A stretch of 64,000 nucleotides of DNA, taken from contig QEVV01000002.1 of the NCBI GenBank assembly GCA_003228115.1, positions 558,001 to 622,000 on the forward strand, read 5' to 3'. Positions within the stretch are counted from its first letter, which is position 1. Each line of letters opens with the position of its first letter. The notes below the pieces were generated by a model that was not told the origin of the DNA, made no database searches, and saw nothing but the letters and a program-made list of their open reading frames with translations. Below, one piece after another: positions 25,354 through 33,607 of this stretch. Source of the DNA: Chloroflexota bacterium (GTDB lineage: Bacteria; Chloroflexota; Dehalococcoidia; Lucifugimonadales; SAR202-VII-2). A program made the position numbers and the translations under genes.

Positions 25354-25998
25354 TCAATTAGAGAGATCCAACGAAATTTCTTCTTCCGCGGGAATGGAGT
25401 GCCCAGCCGCGTGTAACACGGGGCGGATAGAACGTTTTCCAAAAGACAGTCGACTTGGAATTTCAAAGGAAATCAATAAGTCAGCACTTCTTTCAATGAG
25501 TAGGGTCACCCCGACAATGGCTCCATAAATTGATATTCCTGCAATCTCAATTGAAGGCGGCGGGTCTAGCCGTACTGGTGGATATGTAACCTGCACCACG
25601 CCTTTTAGGTAAAAAGTATATCCACCTGCCTCCCCTCGCCCAAAGATGGCGTCTGACTGGTTAACCTTCTGTAAGCCCTCTGCGTGTGCCCACCACTTTA
25701 AGGGTGGCGGTAGTGGGAAGCGACCGACCGCTAGCGAAGTATTGGACTTTACCCGTGAGAACACAAAGGATGTCACCACTCCCATTAGAACCACGCTGCC
25801 AAGAATGAAAGCGATTTTGGGCAAGACAAGATAGGAGCTTCTTGCAACTGCCCCCATAGCGCGAAGGCAAGTCCGTTTACTAGGGCATTGCCTCCCAGCC
25901 ATGCGACGAGGCCATAAGCTTCCCAGGTACGCCAAAGCCACTTGCCAAGAGCCGATGCTTTTCGGATACTCAGCCCTCCCCTTGCAGCGTGTAGCCAT
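25354..25998 (-). CDS. Hypothetical membrane protein, probably frameshifted
   Basis: Not recognised. From ATG 25998 (excellent ribosome site GGGAGGGTAGG) the frame gives 214 aa with one clear transmembrane helix (VLPKIAFILGSVVLMGVVTS) and a beta-rich C-terminal half. The first 50 residues are arginine/cysteine-rich and unlike protein. The +1 frame over the same bases (about 25858-25970) reads RTWEAYGLVAWLGGNALVNG followed by LAFALWG, a convincing hydrophobic helix that would join the lower frame if the GGGGG run at 25851-25855 gained one base. Treat the N-terminus as unreliable. Confidence 0.45.
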   Translation of the reverse strand: MATRCKGRAEYPKSIGSWQVALAYLGSLWPRRMAGRQCPSKRTCLRAMGAVARSSYLVLPKIAFILGSVVLMGVVTSFVFSRVKSNTSLAVGRFPLPPPLKWWAHAEGLQKVNQSDAIFGRGEAGGYTFYLKGVVQVTYPPVRLDPPPSIEIAGISIYGAIVGVTLLIERSADLLISFEIPSRLSFGKRSIRPVLHAAGHSIPAEEEISLDLSN

Positions 25999-26144
25999 CC
26001 TACCCTCCCTACTCACAGTTCAGCCCTAGAACTAAGCGGATCAATCCGCATTCGATTGACCGGCTCCCACCAAGGGGGATACGCTTTGCAGAGCACGATT
26101 TTCACATCTTCCGCGTGAACAAATCTCACGTTTAGGTAGGTTAC

Positions 26145-27410
26145 ATGTTCGAACGCACCGTCCTAGATAATGGACTCAGGATCGTCACATCGCCGATGCC
26201 CCACACCAAGTCCGTATCCGTCATGCTTCTGGTGGGCACCGGCTCCCGCTACGAGACGGTGGAGGAGATGGGGGTCTCCCACTTCCTGGAGCACATGCTC
26301 TTCAAGGGTACCAGCCGGAGGCCTCTGCCTCAGCAGATCAGCGAGGCTATCGAGGGCGTAGGCGGGGTTCTGAACGCCAGCACCGATCGAGAGCTGACCG
26401 TCTATTGGTGCAAGGTGCCTGAACAGCATTTCACGGTTGCCCTTGATCTCCTGGTCGATATGCTCAGGGAGTCGCTTCTCAAGCCCGACGACCTGGAGAA
26501 AGAGCGCGACGTGGTGGTGGAAGAGTTGGCCATGACCAACGACTTTCCGACTGACAGAGTGGCGGTGATTCTCGATGAACTCATTTGGCCCAATCAGCCC
26601 ATTGGGCGGGATGTGGGGGGCACCAAGGAATCGGTGCAGGGCATCACCAAAGAAATGATGGTGAACTACCTGAGCCGCCAGTACGTCCCAAGCAATGTCG
26701 TTGTTTCCGTGGCCGGGGCCGTTACTCACGACGAAGTTACTAGGCTTGTGGAAGGGCACCTGGGCTCCTGGGAAGGTGCGCGGCCTTCCCCTTGGTTCCC
26801 GTCTGAAAACGGACAGACGGAGCCGAGGGTGGGCTTGGAACATCGACAGCTGGAGCAGGCCCATCTCTCGTTGGGCCTGGAGGCGTACTCCGCGTTCCAT
26901 CCCGACCGCTACGTGTTGGACCTCCTCAGCATCATCCTGGGCGAGGGTATGAGCAGCCGGCTTTTCGTGGCGCTACGGGAGGAACAAGGCCTTTCCTACG
27001 ACATCGGTTCAGGCGTTCAGCATCTGCTGGACACGGGCGCTTTCATTGTTTCCGCTGGAGTGGACCCGTCCAAGTTGGCTCAGGCGGTAACCTCCATCAT
27101 GGAGCAACTGTCCAAGGTCAAAGAAGGCGTGTCCGCAGAGGAGTTGGCCAAGGCAAAGGAAGTGGCCAAGGGCCGGATGCTACTGGGCTTGGAGGACAGC
27201 CGGAGAGTTGCTAGCTTCAACGGAGCCCAAGAGTTGTTGATGGACCGTGTCCTGACGGTGGACGAGGTGCTGGAACAGGTGGACGCCATCACGGCAGATG
27301 ACATCCAGCGTGTGGCCAGGGACGTCCTGGTGGAAAAGGCGCTAAACCTAGCGGTGGTGGGGCCGGTGGAAGACGAGGGCGCACTGAAGGAATTGCTGCG
27401 TTTGCCATGA
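26145..27410 (+). CDS. M16 family zinc metallopeptidase (processing-peptidase-like)
   Basis: 421 aa, the size of bacterial PqqL/YmxG-type single-unit M16B peptidases. The inverted zinc motif HFLEH is at residues 46-50 and the third ligand Glu126 in VVVEELAMTND, 76 residues later. The C-terminal half repeats the fold without the motif, including the R/Y pair region SRLFVALREEQGLSYDIGS. Acts on short peptides or leader sequences in this family. It stands alone and ends just before a hairpin terminator. Confidence 0.93.
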   Translation: MFERTVLDNGLRIVTSPMPHTKSVSVMLLVGTGSRYETVEEMGVSHFLEHMLFKGTSRRPLPQQISEAIEGVGGVLNASTDRELTVYWCKVPEQHFTVALDLLVDMLRESLLKPDDLEKERDVVVEELAMTNDFPTDRVAVILDELIWPNQPIGRDVGGTKESVQGITKEMMVNYLSRQYVPSNVVVSVAGAVTHDEVTRLVEGHLGSWEGARPSPWFPSENGQTEPRVGLEHRQLEQAHLSLGLEAYSAFHPDRYVLDLLSIILGEGMSSRLFVALREEQGLSYDIGSGVQHLLDTGAFIVSAGVDPSKLAQAVTSIMEQLSKVKEGVSAEELAKAKEVAKGRMLLGLEDSRRVASFNGAQELLMDRVLTVDEVLEQVDAITADDIQRVARDVLVEKALNLAVVGPVEDEGALKELLRLP

Positions 27411-27416
27411 ATGGAC

Positions 27417-27447
27417 GTTTCGCCCCCCCAAGCTAGAGGGGCGAAAC
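27417..27447 (+). terminator. Terminator-like hairpin after the M16 peptidase
   Basis: GTTTCGCCCC (27417-27426) pairs with GGGGCGAAAC (27438-27447) around an 11-nt loop, starting 7 bp after the stop codon, followed by ATTTA. The stem sequence resembles the GGGGCG repeat arms. Confidence 0.65.
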
Positions 27448-27464
27448 ATTTACAAAGGTCACTA

Positions 27465-27555
27465 ACCGTAGGGGCGTTTAATTAAACGCCCCTACGGTCG
27501 TTTGGTGGCGAGAATTGTTATCCATTGTCGCGGTCCCCTGATTTTGGAACGGGCT
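27465..27555. repeat. GTAGGGGCG palindrome element (copy 4)
   Basis: The core 27465-27498 is a perfect 34-bp palindrome with arms ACCGTAGGGGCGTTTAA, the longest copy here. The following 50 bp (TGGTGGCGAGAATTGTTATC, then ...GCGGTCCCCTGATTTT) align with the flank of copy 3. Confidence 0.85.
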
Positions 27556-27634
27556 CAGCTGGGTCGCCCCTACGTTTCCTTGCGAGTCTGGTCATGGGGT
27601 GGAACATCTTCAAGACAACCATATTTGTCCCACG

Positions 27635-28852
27635 CTAATCGTCCAGTCTCGCAATTCTGTCGGCGGCCTCTTGTAGGCGGCTTTCTCTGAGCCTGAGAGC
27701 GCCCACGAGTAGTGCTACCCCTCCCGCCACTCCGCATATCACGCCTATCCCCCCGTAACCCCATACGGCAAGAGCTACGCCTCCTAGAACCGGCCCGAGT
27801 GTCGTCCCGGTCTGATTGCTGAGTGCAGGAATACCCTGGACGGTGCCCCGCCGCCTGGGACCACCGATGATCGACAGGAAGGTGAGGAAGGCCGTAAAGG
27901 GGGCCGAAGTCGCTGTTGTTAGCAATAGGCCAAGGGCAACCGTTATGACCAGATGAGGGCCCACCCCGAAAAGAGCAAGCCCGAGCAATCCACCAATCGC
28001 AGTGCCTGCGGGCATGACCCAGATTCTGTATTTGGTGTCGGCAAGGTAACCACCACCTGCTGACGCAACGATGACGCCGATGCCCGAAACAGCTACGGGC
28101 AAAGCGGCCTGAGACGTTGAAAGGCCGTATTGCTCAATGAGGTAGGCTGCGAAGTAGGTGTTGAAGGCGAAGAAGGCAAGCCGGTTGCAGAAGTTGGTAA
28201 TGCTCAGGTCCCAGACGAAGCTGAGCTTGAACAAGGGGATAAAACGGCTCAGGATCGTCCCTGGAACTACGTTTGACGGCTTGCCCGTTGGCAGCAGGAC
28301 GAATATCAGGAGCCACATGGCGGCCGTCAACCCTGCTGCTAGGTGGAAGCTCCAGCGCCACCCGAACGCATCCCCCACGATGGCCATCACCGCAACGCCC
28401 ACGACTCCGGCGAAGCCCATGCCTGTGCTCATCAAGCCGATGGCCCTGCCTCGTCGCTCCGCCGGTACGTAGTCGCTCATCAACGCCAAGAAACAAGGTG
28501 GTACGGCACCCATTAGTCCCGTAATGGCGCGGAAGACCAAGGCTGAAGAGAAGTCCCAGGACAGACCGGTGCCCATAAGGCCGATTGCCGCCCCGCCGAT
28601 GCCCACCAAAAGGACCGGCTTTCGTCCGTACTTGTCAGACAACGTACCCGCGAGCGTGGCCACGAATAGCCACACGAAGGGCGTGGGCGCGTTAAGTTGC
28701 CCAGCCACGGCTATGGTCACACCCAAGTCCTCCGCCATATCGACCAGCAGCGGGCCGATCATAAGGATAGTGAGCAGAGCAGTGAATAGGCTGGCTGCGG
28801 CTAAGAGGACTAGAGGGGTGAATGCGGGTGCGCCTCCAGAGCGGGCTAGCAT
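27635..28852 (-). CDS. MFS transporter (tandem paralogue, downstream copy)
   Basis: 405 aa, twelve-helix major facilitator. The signature loop between helices 2 and 3 reads GTLSDKYGRKPVLL, and the second-half equivalent is GGYLADTKYRIWV. It is nearly the same as the gene at 29030-30247: same length, no gaps, most residues identical by eye. Substrate is unknown; the cluster context (amidohydrolase, AhpD-like protein) suggests uptake or efflux of an organic compound. The downstream copy of a local tandem duplication. Confidence 0.9.
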   Translation of the reverse strand: MLARSGGAPAFTPLVLLAAASLFTALLTILMIGPLLVDMAEDLGVTIAVAGQLNAPTPFVWLFVATLAGTLSDKYGRKPVLLVGIGGAAIGLMGTGLSWDFSSALVFRAITGLMGAVPPCFLALMSDYVPAERRGRAIGLMSTGMGFAGVVGVAVMAIVGDAFGWRWSFHLAAGLTAAMWLLIFVLLPTGKPSNVVPGTILSRFIPLFKLSFVWDLSITNFCNRLAFFAFNTYFAAYLIEQYGLSTSQAALPVAVSGIGVIVASAGGGYLADTKYRIWVMPAGTAIGGLLGLALFGVGPHLVITVALGLLLTTATSAPFTAFLTFLSIIGGPRRRGTVQGIPALSNQTGTTLGPVLGGVALAVWGYGGIGVICGVAGGVALLVGALRLRESRLQEAADRIARLDD

Positions 28853-28861
28853 AAAAATGAG

Positions 28862-28950
28862 TCCTTAGACAGAGAGATTGACGACCTTGCCTGTGGTCAA
28901 CGCCTAAGCAACGTTGATCTTCTCCCAGGCTGCGTGGGAGGCATTACGAG
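28862..28950 (-). pseudogene. Remnant of the 3' end of the AhpD-like gene
   Basis: On the minus strand this reads AIERIATR...then a stop, then ALTTGKVVNLS and a stop, matching FIDRIADGLG...IEALTTGKAVDLSS at the end of the AhpD-like gene (30262-30567). It sits just upstream of the 27635-28852 MFS gene exactly as the intact tail sits upstream of the other MFS copy, and marks the boundary of the duplication. Confidence 0.75.
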
Positions 28951-29029
28951 TAGCGATTCGTTCGATTGCCTGACGTCCGCTGGACAATATATCAACGCGC
29001 TGGCGTGTGCTGAAGCCATGTTCGCCCTA

Positions 29030-30247
29030 CTAGTCGTCTAGGCGCGCTATGGTGTCGGCCGCTTCCTGCAGGCGGCCTTCTCTGAACCTGAGTGCGCCCA
29101 CCAGTAGTGCTACGCCCCCCGCTATTCCGCATATCACGCCTATACCGCCGTAACCCCATGTGGCCAGTGCGAAGCCGCCCAGTATTGGTCCCAATGTGGT
29201 GCCGGTCTGAATGCTCAATGCGGGAACGCTCTGGGCCGTGCCTCGCCGCCTAGGGCCGCCAATGATGGACATGAAGGTGAGGAGGGCGGTCAAGGGTGCC
29301 GAAGTAGCGGTTGTGAGCAAGAGGCCGAGCGCTACCGTTACAACCAAATGGGAACCCACTCCGAAAAGCACCAGACCCAGTACTCCTCCTATGGCGGTTC
29401 CGATGGGTATCACCCAGATCCGGTAGCGTGTGTCCGCAAGGTAGCCGCCCCCGGCCGATGCCACGATGACGCCGACGCCGGAAACGGCTATTGGCAAGGC
29501 AGTCTGAGCCGTCGACAGGCCATACTGCTCAATGAGATAGGCGGCGAAATAGGTGTTGAAGGCGAAGAAGGCCAGCCGGTTGCAGAAGTTGGCTATGCTC
29601 AGGTCCCAGATGAAGCTGAGCCTGAGCAATGGAATAAATCTGTTGAGGATAGTCCCGGGAACGATGTTCGAAGGCTTGCCTCCCGGCAGCAGGACGAACA
29701 CCAGCATCCACATAGCCGCCGTCAGCGTTGCTGCCAGGTAGAAGCTCCAGCGCCATCCATACGCGTCTCCCACGATGGCCATCACCGCTACGCCCACCAC
29801 GCTGGCAAAACCCATGCCCGTTGCCATCAATCCGAGGGCCTTGCCGCGCCGCTCCACCGGTATGTGGTCGCCCATTACGGCCCCGAAGGTGGGCGGCACG
29901 ACGCCCATCAATCCGGTGACAGCTCGAAAGACCAAGGCTGACGAGAAATCCCAGGCATGGCCGGTTCCCAGAAGGCCGATGGCGGCGCCCCCGATGCCGA
30001 CCAGCAGGACCGGTTTGCGTCCATACTTGTCGGAGAGCGTTCCGGCTAGGGTGGCGACGAACAACCACACGAAGGGCGTGGGGGCGTTGAGTTGACCTGC
30101 TACCGCCACGGGCACGCCCAAATCCTCTGCCATGTCGACCAGCAGGGGGCCGACCATGAAAATGACCAGCAGAGCCGTGAAAAGGCCGGCCACCCCCAGG
30201 AGGACTAGTGGGGTGAATGCTGGGGTACGTCCTGAGCGGGCGAGCAT
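29030..30247 (-). CDS. MFS transporter (tandem paralogue, upstream copy)
   Basis: 405 aa with the same GTLSDKYGRKPVLL signature and helix pattern as its neighbour at 27635-28852. It starts 14 bp after the stop of the AhpD-like gene and so is probably cotranscribed with it and with the amidohydrolase further up. This copy retains the ancestral operon position; the other copy carries only a relic of the upstream gene. Confidence 0.9.
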   Translation of the reverse strand: MLARSGRTPAFTPLVLLGVAGLFTALLVIFMVGPLLVDMAEDLGVPVAVAGQLNAPTPFVWLFVATLAGTLSDKYGRKPVLLVGIGGAAIGLLGTGHAWDFSSALVFRAVTGLMGVVPPTFGAVMGDHIPVERRGKALGLMATGMGFASVVGVAVMAIVGDAYGWRWSFYLAATLTAAMWMLVFVLLPGGKPSNIVPGTILNRFIPLLRLSFIWDLSIANFCNRLAFFAFNTYFAAYLIEQYGLSTAQTALPIAVSGVGVIVASAGGGYLADTRYRIWVIPIGTAIGGVLGLVLFGVGSHLVVTVALGLLLTTATSAPLTALLTFMSIIGGPRRRGTAQSVPALSIQTGTTLGPILGGFALATWGYGGIGVICGIAGGVALLVGALRFREGRLQEAADTIARLDD

Positions 30248-30261
30248 AAGAAAGACTGTCC

Positions 30262-30894
30262 TCAGCTGGACAGATCGACGGCCTTACCGGTGGTCAACGC
30301 CTCAATCACGCGCTGATCCTCTCCGAGGCTGTCTGGGTCGAGTTGGCAGCCGAGGCCGTCGGCGATGCGGTCGATGAAGTTTCGATAGGCAGCCAGCACC
30401 GCGATGGAGAGGATATCTCCATCTTCGAACCCCACTGAGCGGAGCTTGTTGATGTCGCCCTCGTTGATGCCTGGGGCATCAAAAGTCATCTTCTCGGCGT
30501 ACTCCAGCATGGCGAAGTCCCGCTCGGTGATATCGGCCTGACGCCAGTCTGTGGCCAACTGCACCACTAGGTCAGAGTTGCCACCGGTCGCTCGACGGAG
30601 AAACTCTCCGTGGCCGACCCCTCAGTATGTACACCTTGAGATGGACGCAACCACCACGGCAATCATCTCTTCCCGGTCCCGTCCCAGGCCGGAGGCCCCG
30701 TCCTTGATGGCGGTGCGGAATTGCTCAACCCCTTCCAATATGCCTGGCTTGATACTAAAGACTTTGACGACTTCACCTACCTGGCCTAGCTCTTCGTAGG
30801 CCAAGTCTTTTCGGATCCTGCCGGTGGCATGAGCGTAGACCTCCCTCACCTTTCCGGTGGCCTCCTTTTCAGAAACGGTCTTGATCCAAACCAT
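30262..30894 (-). CDS. AhpD-like (carboxymuconolactone decarboxylase family) selenoprotein, CxxU
   Basis: 210 aa if the TGA at 30622-30624 is read as selenocysteine. Upstream the frame gives 90 residues ending SISRCTY; after TGA the same frame continues GVGHGEFLRRATGG...LVVQLATDWRQ to a normal end. AhpD-like peroxidase-related proteins have RCxYCxxxHGEFLR here, so TGA falls on the second active-site cysteine: Cys88-T-Y-Sec91-G-V-G-His95. A SECIS-like stem-loop follows within a few bases. Ribosome site AAGGAGG precedes the ATG. The likely role is thiol/selenol-based peroxide or disulfide chemistry. It lies between an amidohydrolase and an MFS gene. A nonsense mutation is the alternative. Confidence 0.8.
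30586..30619 (-). promoter_or_regulatory. Bacterial SECIS-like stem-loop after an in-frame TGA
   Basis: On the minus strand, starting two bases after TGA: outer stem GGTCG/CGACC, an internal loop (GCC against CGAG), then a perfect 7-bp upper stem ACGGAGA/TCTCCGT closed by GTT. The first loop base is G and lies 18 bases past TGA. Known bacterial SECIS elements have a G early in the apical loop about 16-37 bases after UGA. It lies inside coding sequence, as bacterial elements do. Confidence 0.7.
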
Positions 30895-31002
30895 GGAACG
30901 CCTCCTTTTCCGTTGTGGTTGCCTGATAGGCCCGACGATACGCCTGAAGAGGGTTGCGCTGTCAAGCCTTCGAGTTGTCCATGAGGGATGATGTTGGCGG
31001 CT

Positions 31003-31845
31003 TTATTCGAGGCCCAACAGTCGAGCAGCATTTCCGCCTTCGATGAGACGGTGCTCCTCTTCAGTGAGGGGTTGTCCGGCAAACTCGTCCAAGCTGCGCT
31101 GCTGGTCTAAGAGGGGGAAATCGGAGGCCCACAGGACTCGTTCAGCGCCCACAAGACCGGCGACTGTTGCGTAGACGGAGGGCCGGTACAGGAACGGAGA
31201 GGCCGCAGAATCGAAGTAGACGTTCTCCAAAGCCCTGCCAACCTCTGGCATCAGGCTATAGAAGGGTAGGCCGCCGCCCCAATGGGCAAGAATGATCACA
31301 TTGGTTGGGAAGTTCTGGACGAAGTCCCAGAGCAGGCGGGGAGTGGTATTGCCCTTTCCGTCGTACGCATGTCCCACAGGCTCCGAGGCATGGACCAAAA
31401 CGGGGAGTTGGGAGCGCTCCGCGATCTCCATGAGGGGAGCCATCGTTGTTTTGTCCGAAAGATCGAAGCCTTGGCTATCCGGGTGTAACTCTCCGATGCC
31501 CGCAGCGCCTGCTTCTATGCAACGTTGCGCTTCAACGACGGCAGCGGTTCCCCAAGCAGGATTGACGGAACAGAAGGCCAACAACCGTCCGTGGCTGTCG
31601 GTGGCGGCCTTGAGGAGGTAGTCGTTCACGCTGCGGGCCAAGTCAATGTCGGTCCAGCCGATGCCCGCCATAACAGAAGCGTCCACGTCTGCCCGGTCCA
31701 TCGATTCCAGCAACTCTTCAGAGGTGGACATGCGGGCTTTTGGCGAGGCATACAGAGCGGCGAACGTGGTATCGCGTTCCAAATGCCCTGCGCGCTGGTC
31801 GCGCAGCCAGGTTGGGAATACATGGGTATGGGCGTCAACTCTCAC
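31003..31845 (-). CDS. Amidohydrolase-family (Amidohydro_2) metal-dependent hydrolase or decarboxylase
   Basis: 280 aa TIM-barrel enzyme like aminocarboxymuconate-semialdehyde decarboxylase and related hydrolases. The metal motif DAHTHVF opens the protein. His in LVHASEPVGH, His in ILAHWGGGLPFY and Asp in LWASDFPLLD provide the other ligands, in the order expected for the superfamily. Start GTG. It precedes the AhpD-like gene by about 110 bp on the same strand, and may act on the compound carried by the MFS transporters. Confidence 0.85.
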   Translation of the reverse strand: MRVDAHTHVFPTWLRDQRAGHLERDTTFAALYASPKARMSTSEELLESMDRADVDASVMAGIGWTDIDLARSVNDYLLKAATDSHGRLLAFCSVNPAWGTAAVVEAQRCIEAGAAGIGELHPDSQGFDLSDKTTMAPLMEIAERSQLPVLVHASEPVGHAYDGKGNTTPRLLWDFVQNFPTNVIILAHWGGGLPFYSLMPEVGRALENVYFDSAASPFLYRPSVYATVAGLVGAERVLWASDFPLLDQQRSLDEFAGQPLTEEEHRLIEGGNAARLLGLE

Positions 31846-31933
31846 GGGGGCGCATTCTACGGGTGCTTGGGAGGAGGGTCAAACACCGGAACTTGGGGGC
31901 CTTGATCTGGTGCCTGAGTACCGATGCGCCAGA

Positions 31934-31962
31934 TTGACAGCGTGCCGCCGCGCTACTAGACT
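31934..31962 (+). promoter_or_regulatory. Candidate promoter for the trk operon
   Basis: TTGACA (31934-31939), a 17-bp spacer, TAGACT (31957-31962). A leader of about 170 bases follows before trkH; it holds a small CTCGG...CCGAG hairpin, but no c-di-AMP riboswitch consensus was recognised. Confidence 0.5.
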
Positions 31963-32140
31963 TTGCATCGCTCTATTATTCGATCTCGGTTAGCATCCGA
32001 GGCGCACCACGACGTCGATAAGACCGTCACTCTCTCCTTCTCAACCAGTCCACAATCTCACTCCCCGCTCCCCTGCGCTCTTTGAAGCTTGCGGACTCGG
32101 ACAAGGCGCCCTCATGCCGAGGGCCTAGCAGGCAACAGCT

Positions 32141-33598
32141 ATGCGAAGGCGCTGGCATCTCCCCGCTGGAGAAAGGGTCGTTCACCGGCCCCGGCGAGAA
32201 GAGTTGCGCCCAATCCATCTGAGGCTGCTTGCCCCGCGAGGCCCCAGAAGACCGCGCGCCACTTACTGGACGGTGGCCCTTCTATTCTTCTTCCTCATTG
32301 CAGGCGGGACCGCGCTTCTCATGTTGCCCTGGGCAACAGAGCAGACGACATTCACCCCCTTCCTGACCGCCTTGTTCACGGCGACTTCCGCTGTGTGCGT
32401 CACCGGGTTGGTGGTCGTGGATACAGCCGGGTATTGGACCACCTACGGTCAGGTGGTGATTGCCCTGCTCATCTTCTTGGGTGGCCTGGGCATCATGACC
32501 AGCGCCACGCTGCTGTTCATTCTTATAGGCCGTCGTATCACTTTGGCCAATCGGCTTCTCATCCAAGAGTCGATGGGGACGCCAAGGCCGGGTGGCGTGG
32601 TCCGGCTGGTGGTGAACATCGTCGTCATCACTATTGCCATTCAAGTAGTGGGCTTCTTTGTCCTGTGGGTCATATTGGCGACAGGCGCTGGAGGGTTGAC
32701 GCGAGCGCCCCTGGAAGCGATGGGATACGCGGCCTTTCACGCTGTTTCCGCTTTCAACAACGCGGGCTTCGACATCTTTCCTCACGTTGAAGGCGGGCTG
32801 CCGAGTGTGACCAGGTTCCAGACCCACACTGGCTTCATGTTGGTCACCATCCTGATGGCCTTTCTCGGCGCCATTAGCTACACAGTCATGCGGGACGTGG
32901 CGATGGTGAGGCTTCGCGTAAAACGCTATCTGTTGGACACTAAAATCGTGCTAGTGGTGACTGGCGTTCTTCTGCTAGTGGGGACTCCCCTCATCTTCAT
33001 CACCGAGTTCTCGAATGACGCCACGATGGGAACGCTTTCCCTAGGCGACAAGCTGCTTAACTCGTTCTTCTTCGCGTCCATTTCCCGGACCGCTGGCTTG
33101 GCCAGCGCCAGCTTCGCTGACTTCCATCTGGAGACCGGTTTTTTCATCATGGGCCTCATGTTCATCGGAGGGGCCTCCGGTTCGACGGCCGGTGGGATCA
33201 AGGTCAATACCTTCGCCGTGCTTCTTATTGCCGTTTTGTCTTCAATCCGGGGCCGATCACAACCAGTCGCCTTTGGCAGGAGCATAGTGCCGGTGCAGGT
33301 GTACCGGGCGTTGGTTGTTGTGATGGTTGCTGGCGGCATCGTGTTCTTTACGGCGATACTGCTCACGATTACCGAAGACGCCGCCTTCTTTCCCATCTTT
33401 TTTGAAACAGTCTCCGCTTTTGGCACCGTGGGACTTAGCAGGGGGATCACGCCTGACTTGTCTACGGTCGGACAGATCATCATCACTGCCGCAATGTTTT
33501 TTGGGAGGCTCGGGCCATTGACCCTAGCGTTGGCGTTGGCCCAGCAGGAAGAGCAGTCCAGCTACCGTTACGGTGAGGAGAGGGTTAAGATTGGATAG
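32141..33598 (+). CDS. trkH: Potassium uptake membrane subunit TrkH/KtrB
   Basis: 485 aa, polytopic. After an arginine-rich N-terminus come the four P-loop filter regions: SAVCVTGLV, SAFNNAGFD, SRTAGLAS and SAFGTVGLS, each with the filter glycine. It forms the K+ path and works with the cytoplasmic RCK protein encoded 9 bp downstream. Short for TrkH proper, closer to KtrB. The start is uncertain over the first 40 residues; homology begins near the first helix at about residue 42. Confidence 0.9.
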   Translation: MRRRWHLPAGERVVHRPRREELRPIHLRLLAPRGPRRPRATYWTVALLFFFLIAGGTALLMLPWATEQTTFTPFLTALFTATSAVCVTGLVVVDTAGYWTTYGQVVIALLIFLGGLGIMTSATLLFILIGRRITLANRLLIQESMGTPRPGGVVRLVVNIVVITIAIQVVGFFVLWVILATGAGGLTRAPLEAMGYAAFHAVSAFNNAGFDIFPHVEGGLPSVTRFQTHTGFMLVTILMAFLGAISYTVMRDVAMVRLRVKRYLLDTKIVLVVTGVLLLVGTPLIFITEFSNDATMGTLSLGDKLLNSFFFASISRTAGLASASFADFHLETGFFIMGLMFIGGASGSTAGGIKVNTFAVLLIAVLSSIRGRSQPVAFGRSIVPVQVYRALVVVMVAGGIVFFTAILLTITEDAAFFPIFFETVSAFGTVGLSRGITPDLSTVGQIIITAAMFFGRLGPLTLALALAQQEEQSSYRYGEERVKIG

Positions 33599-33607
33599 GA
33601 GGCTCTT

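Noticed and set aside
31963-32140. c-di-AMP (ydaO) riboswitch in the trkH leader
   Set aside because: Potassium transporters often have one, but the conserved ydaO blocks were not seen; only a short generic hairpin is present.
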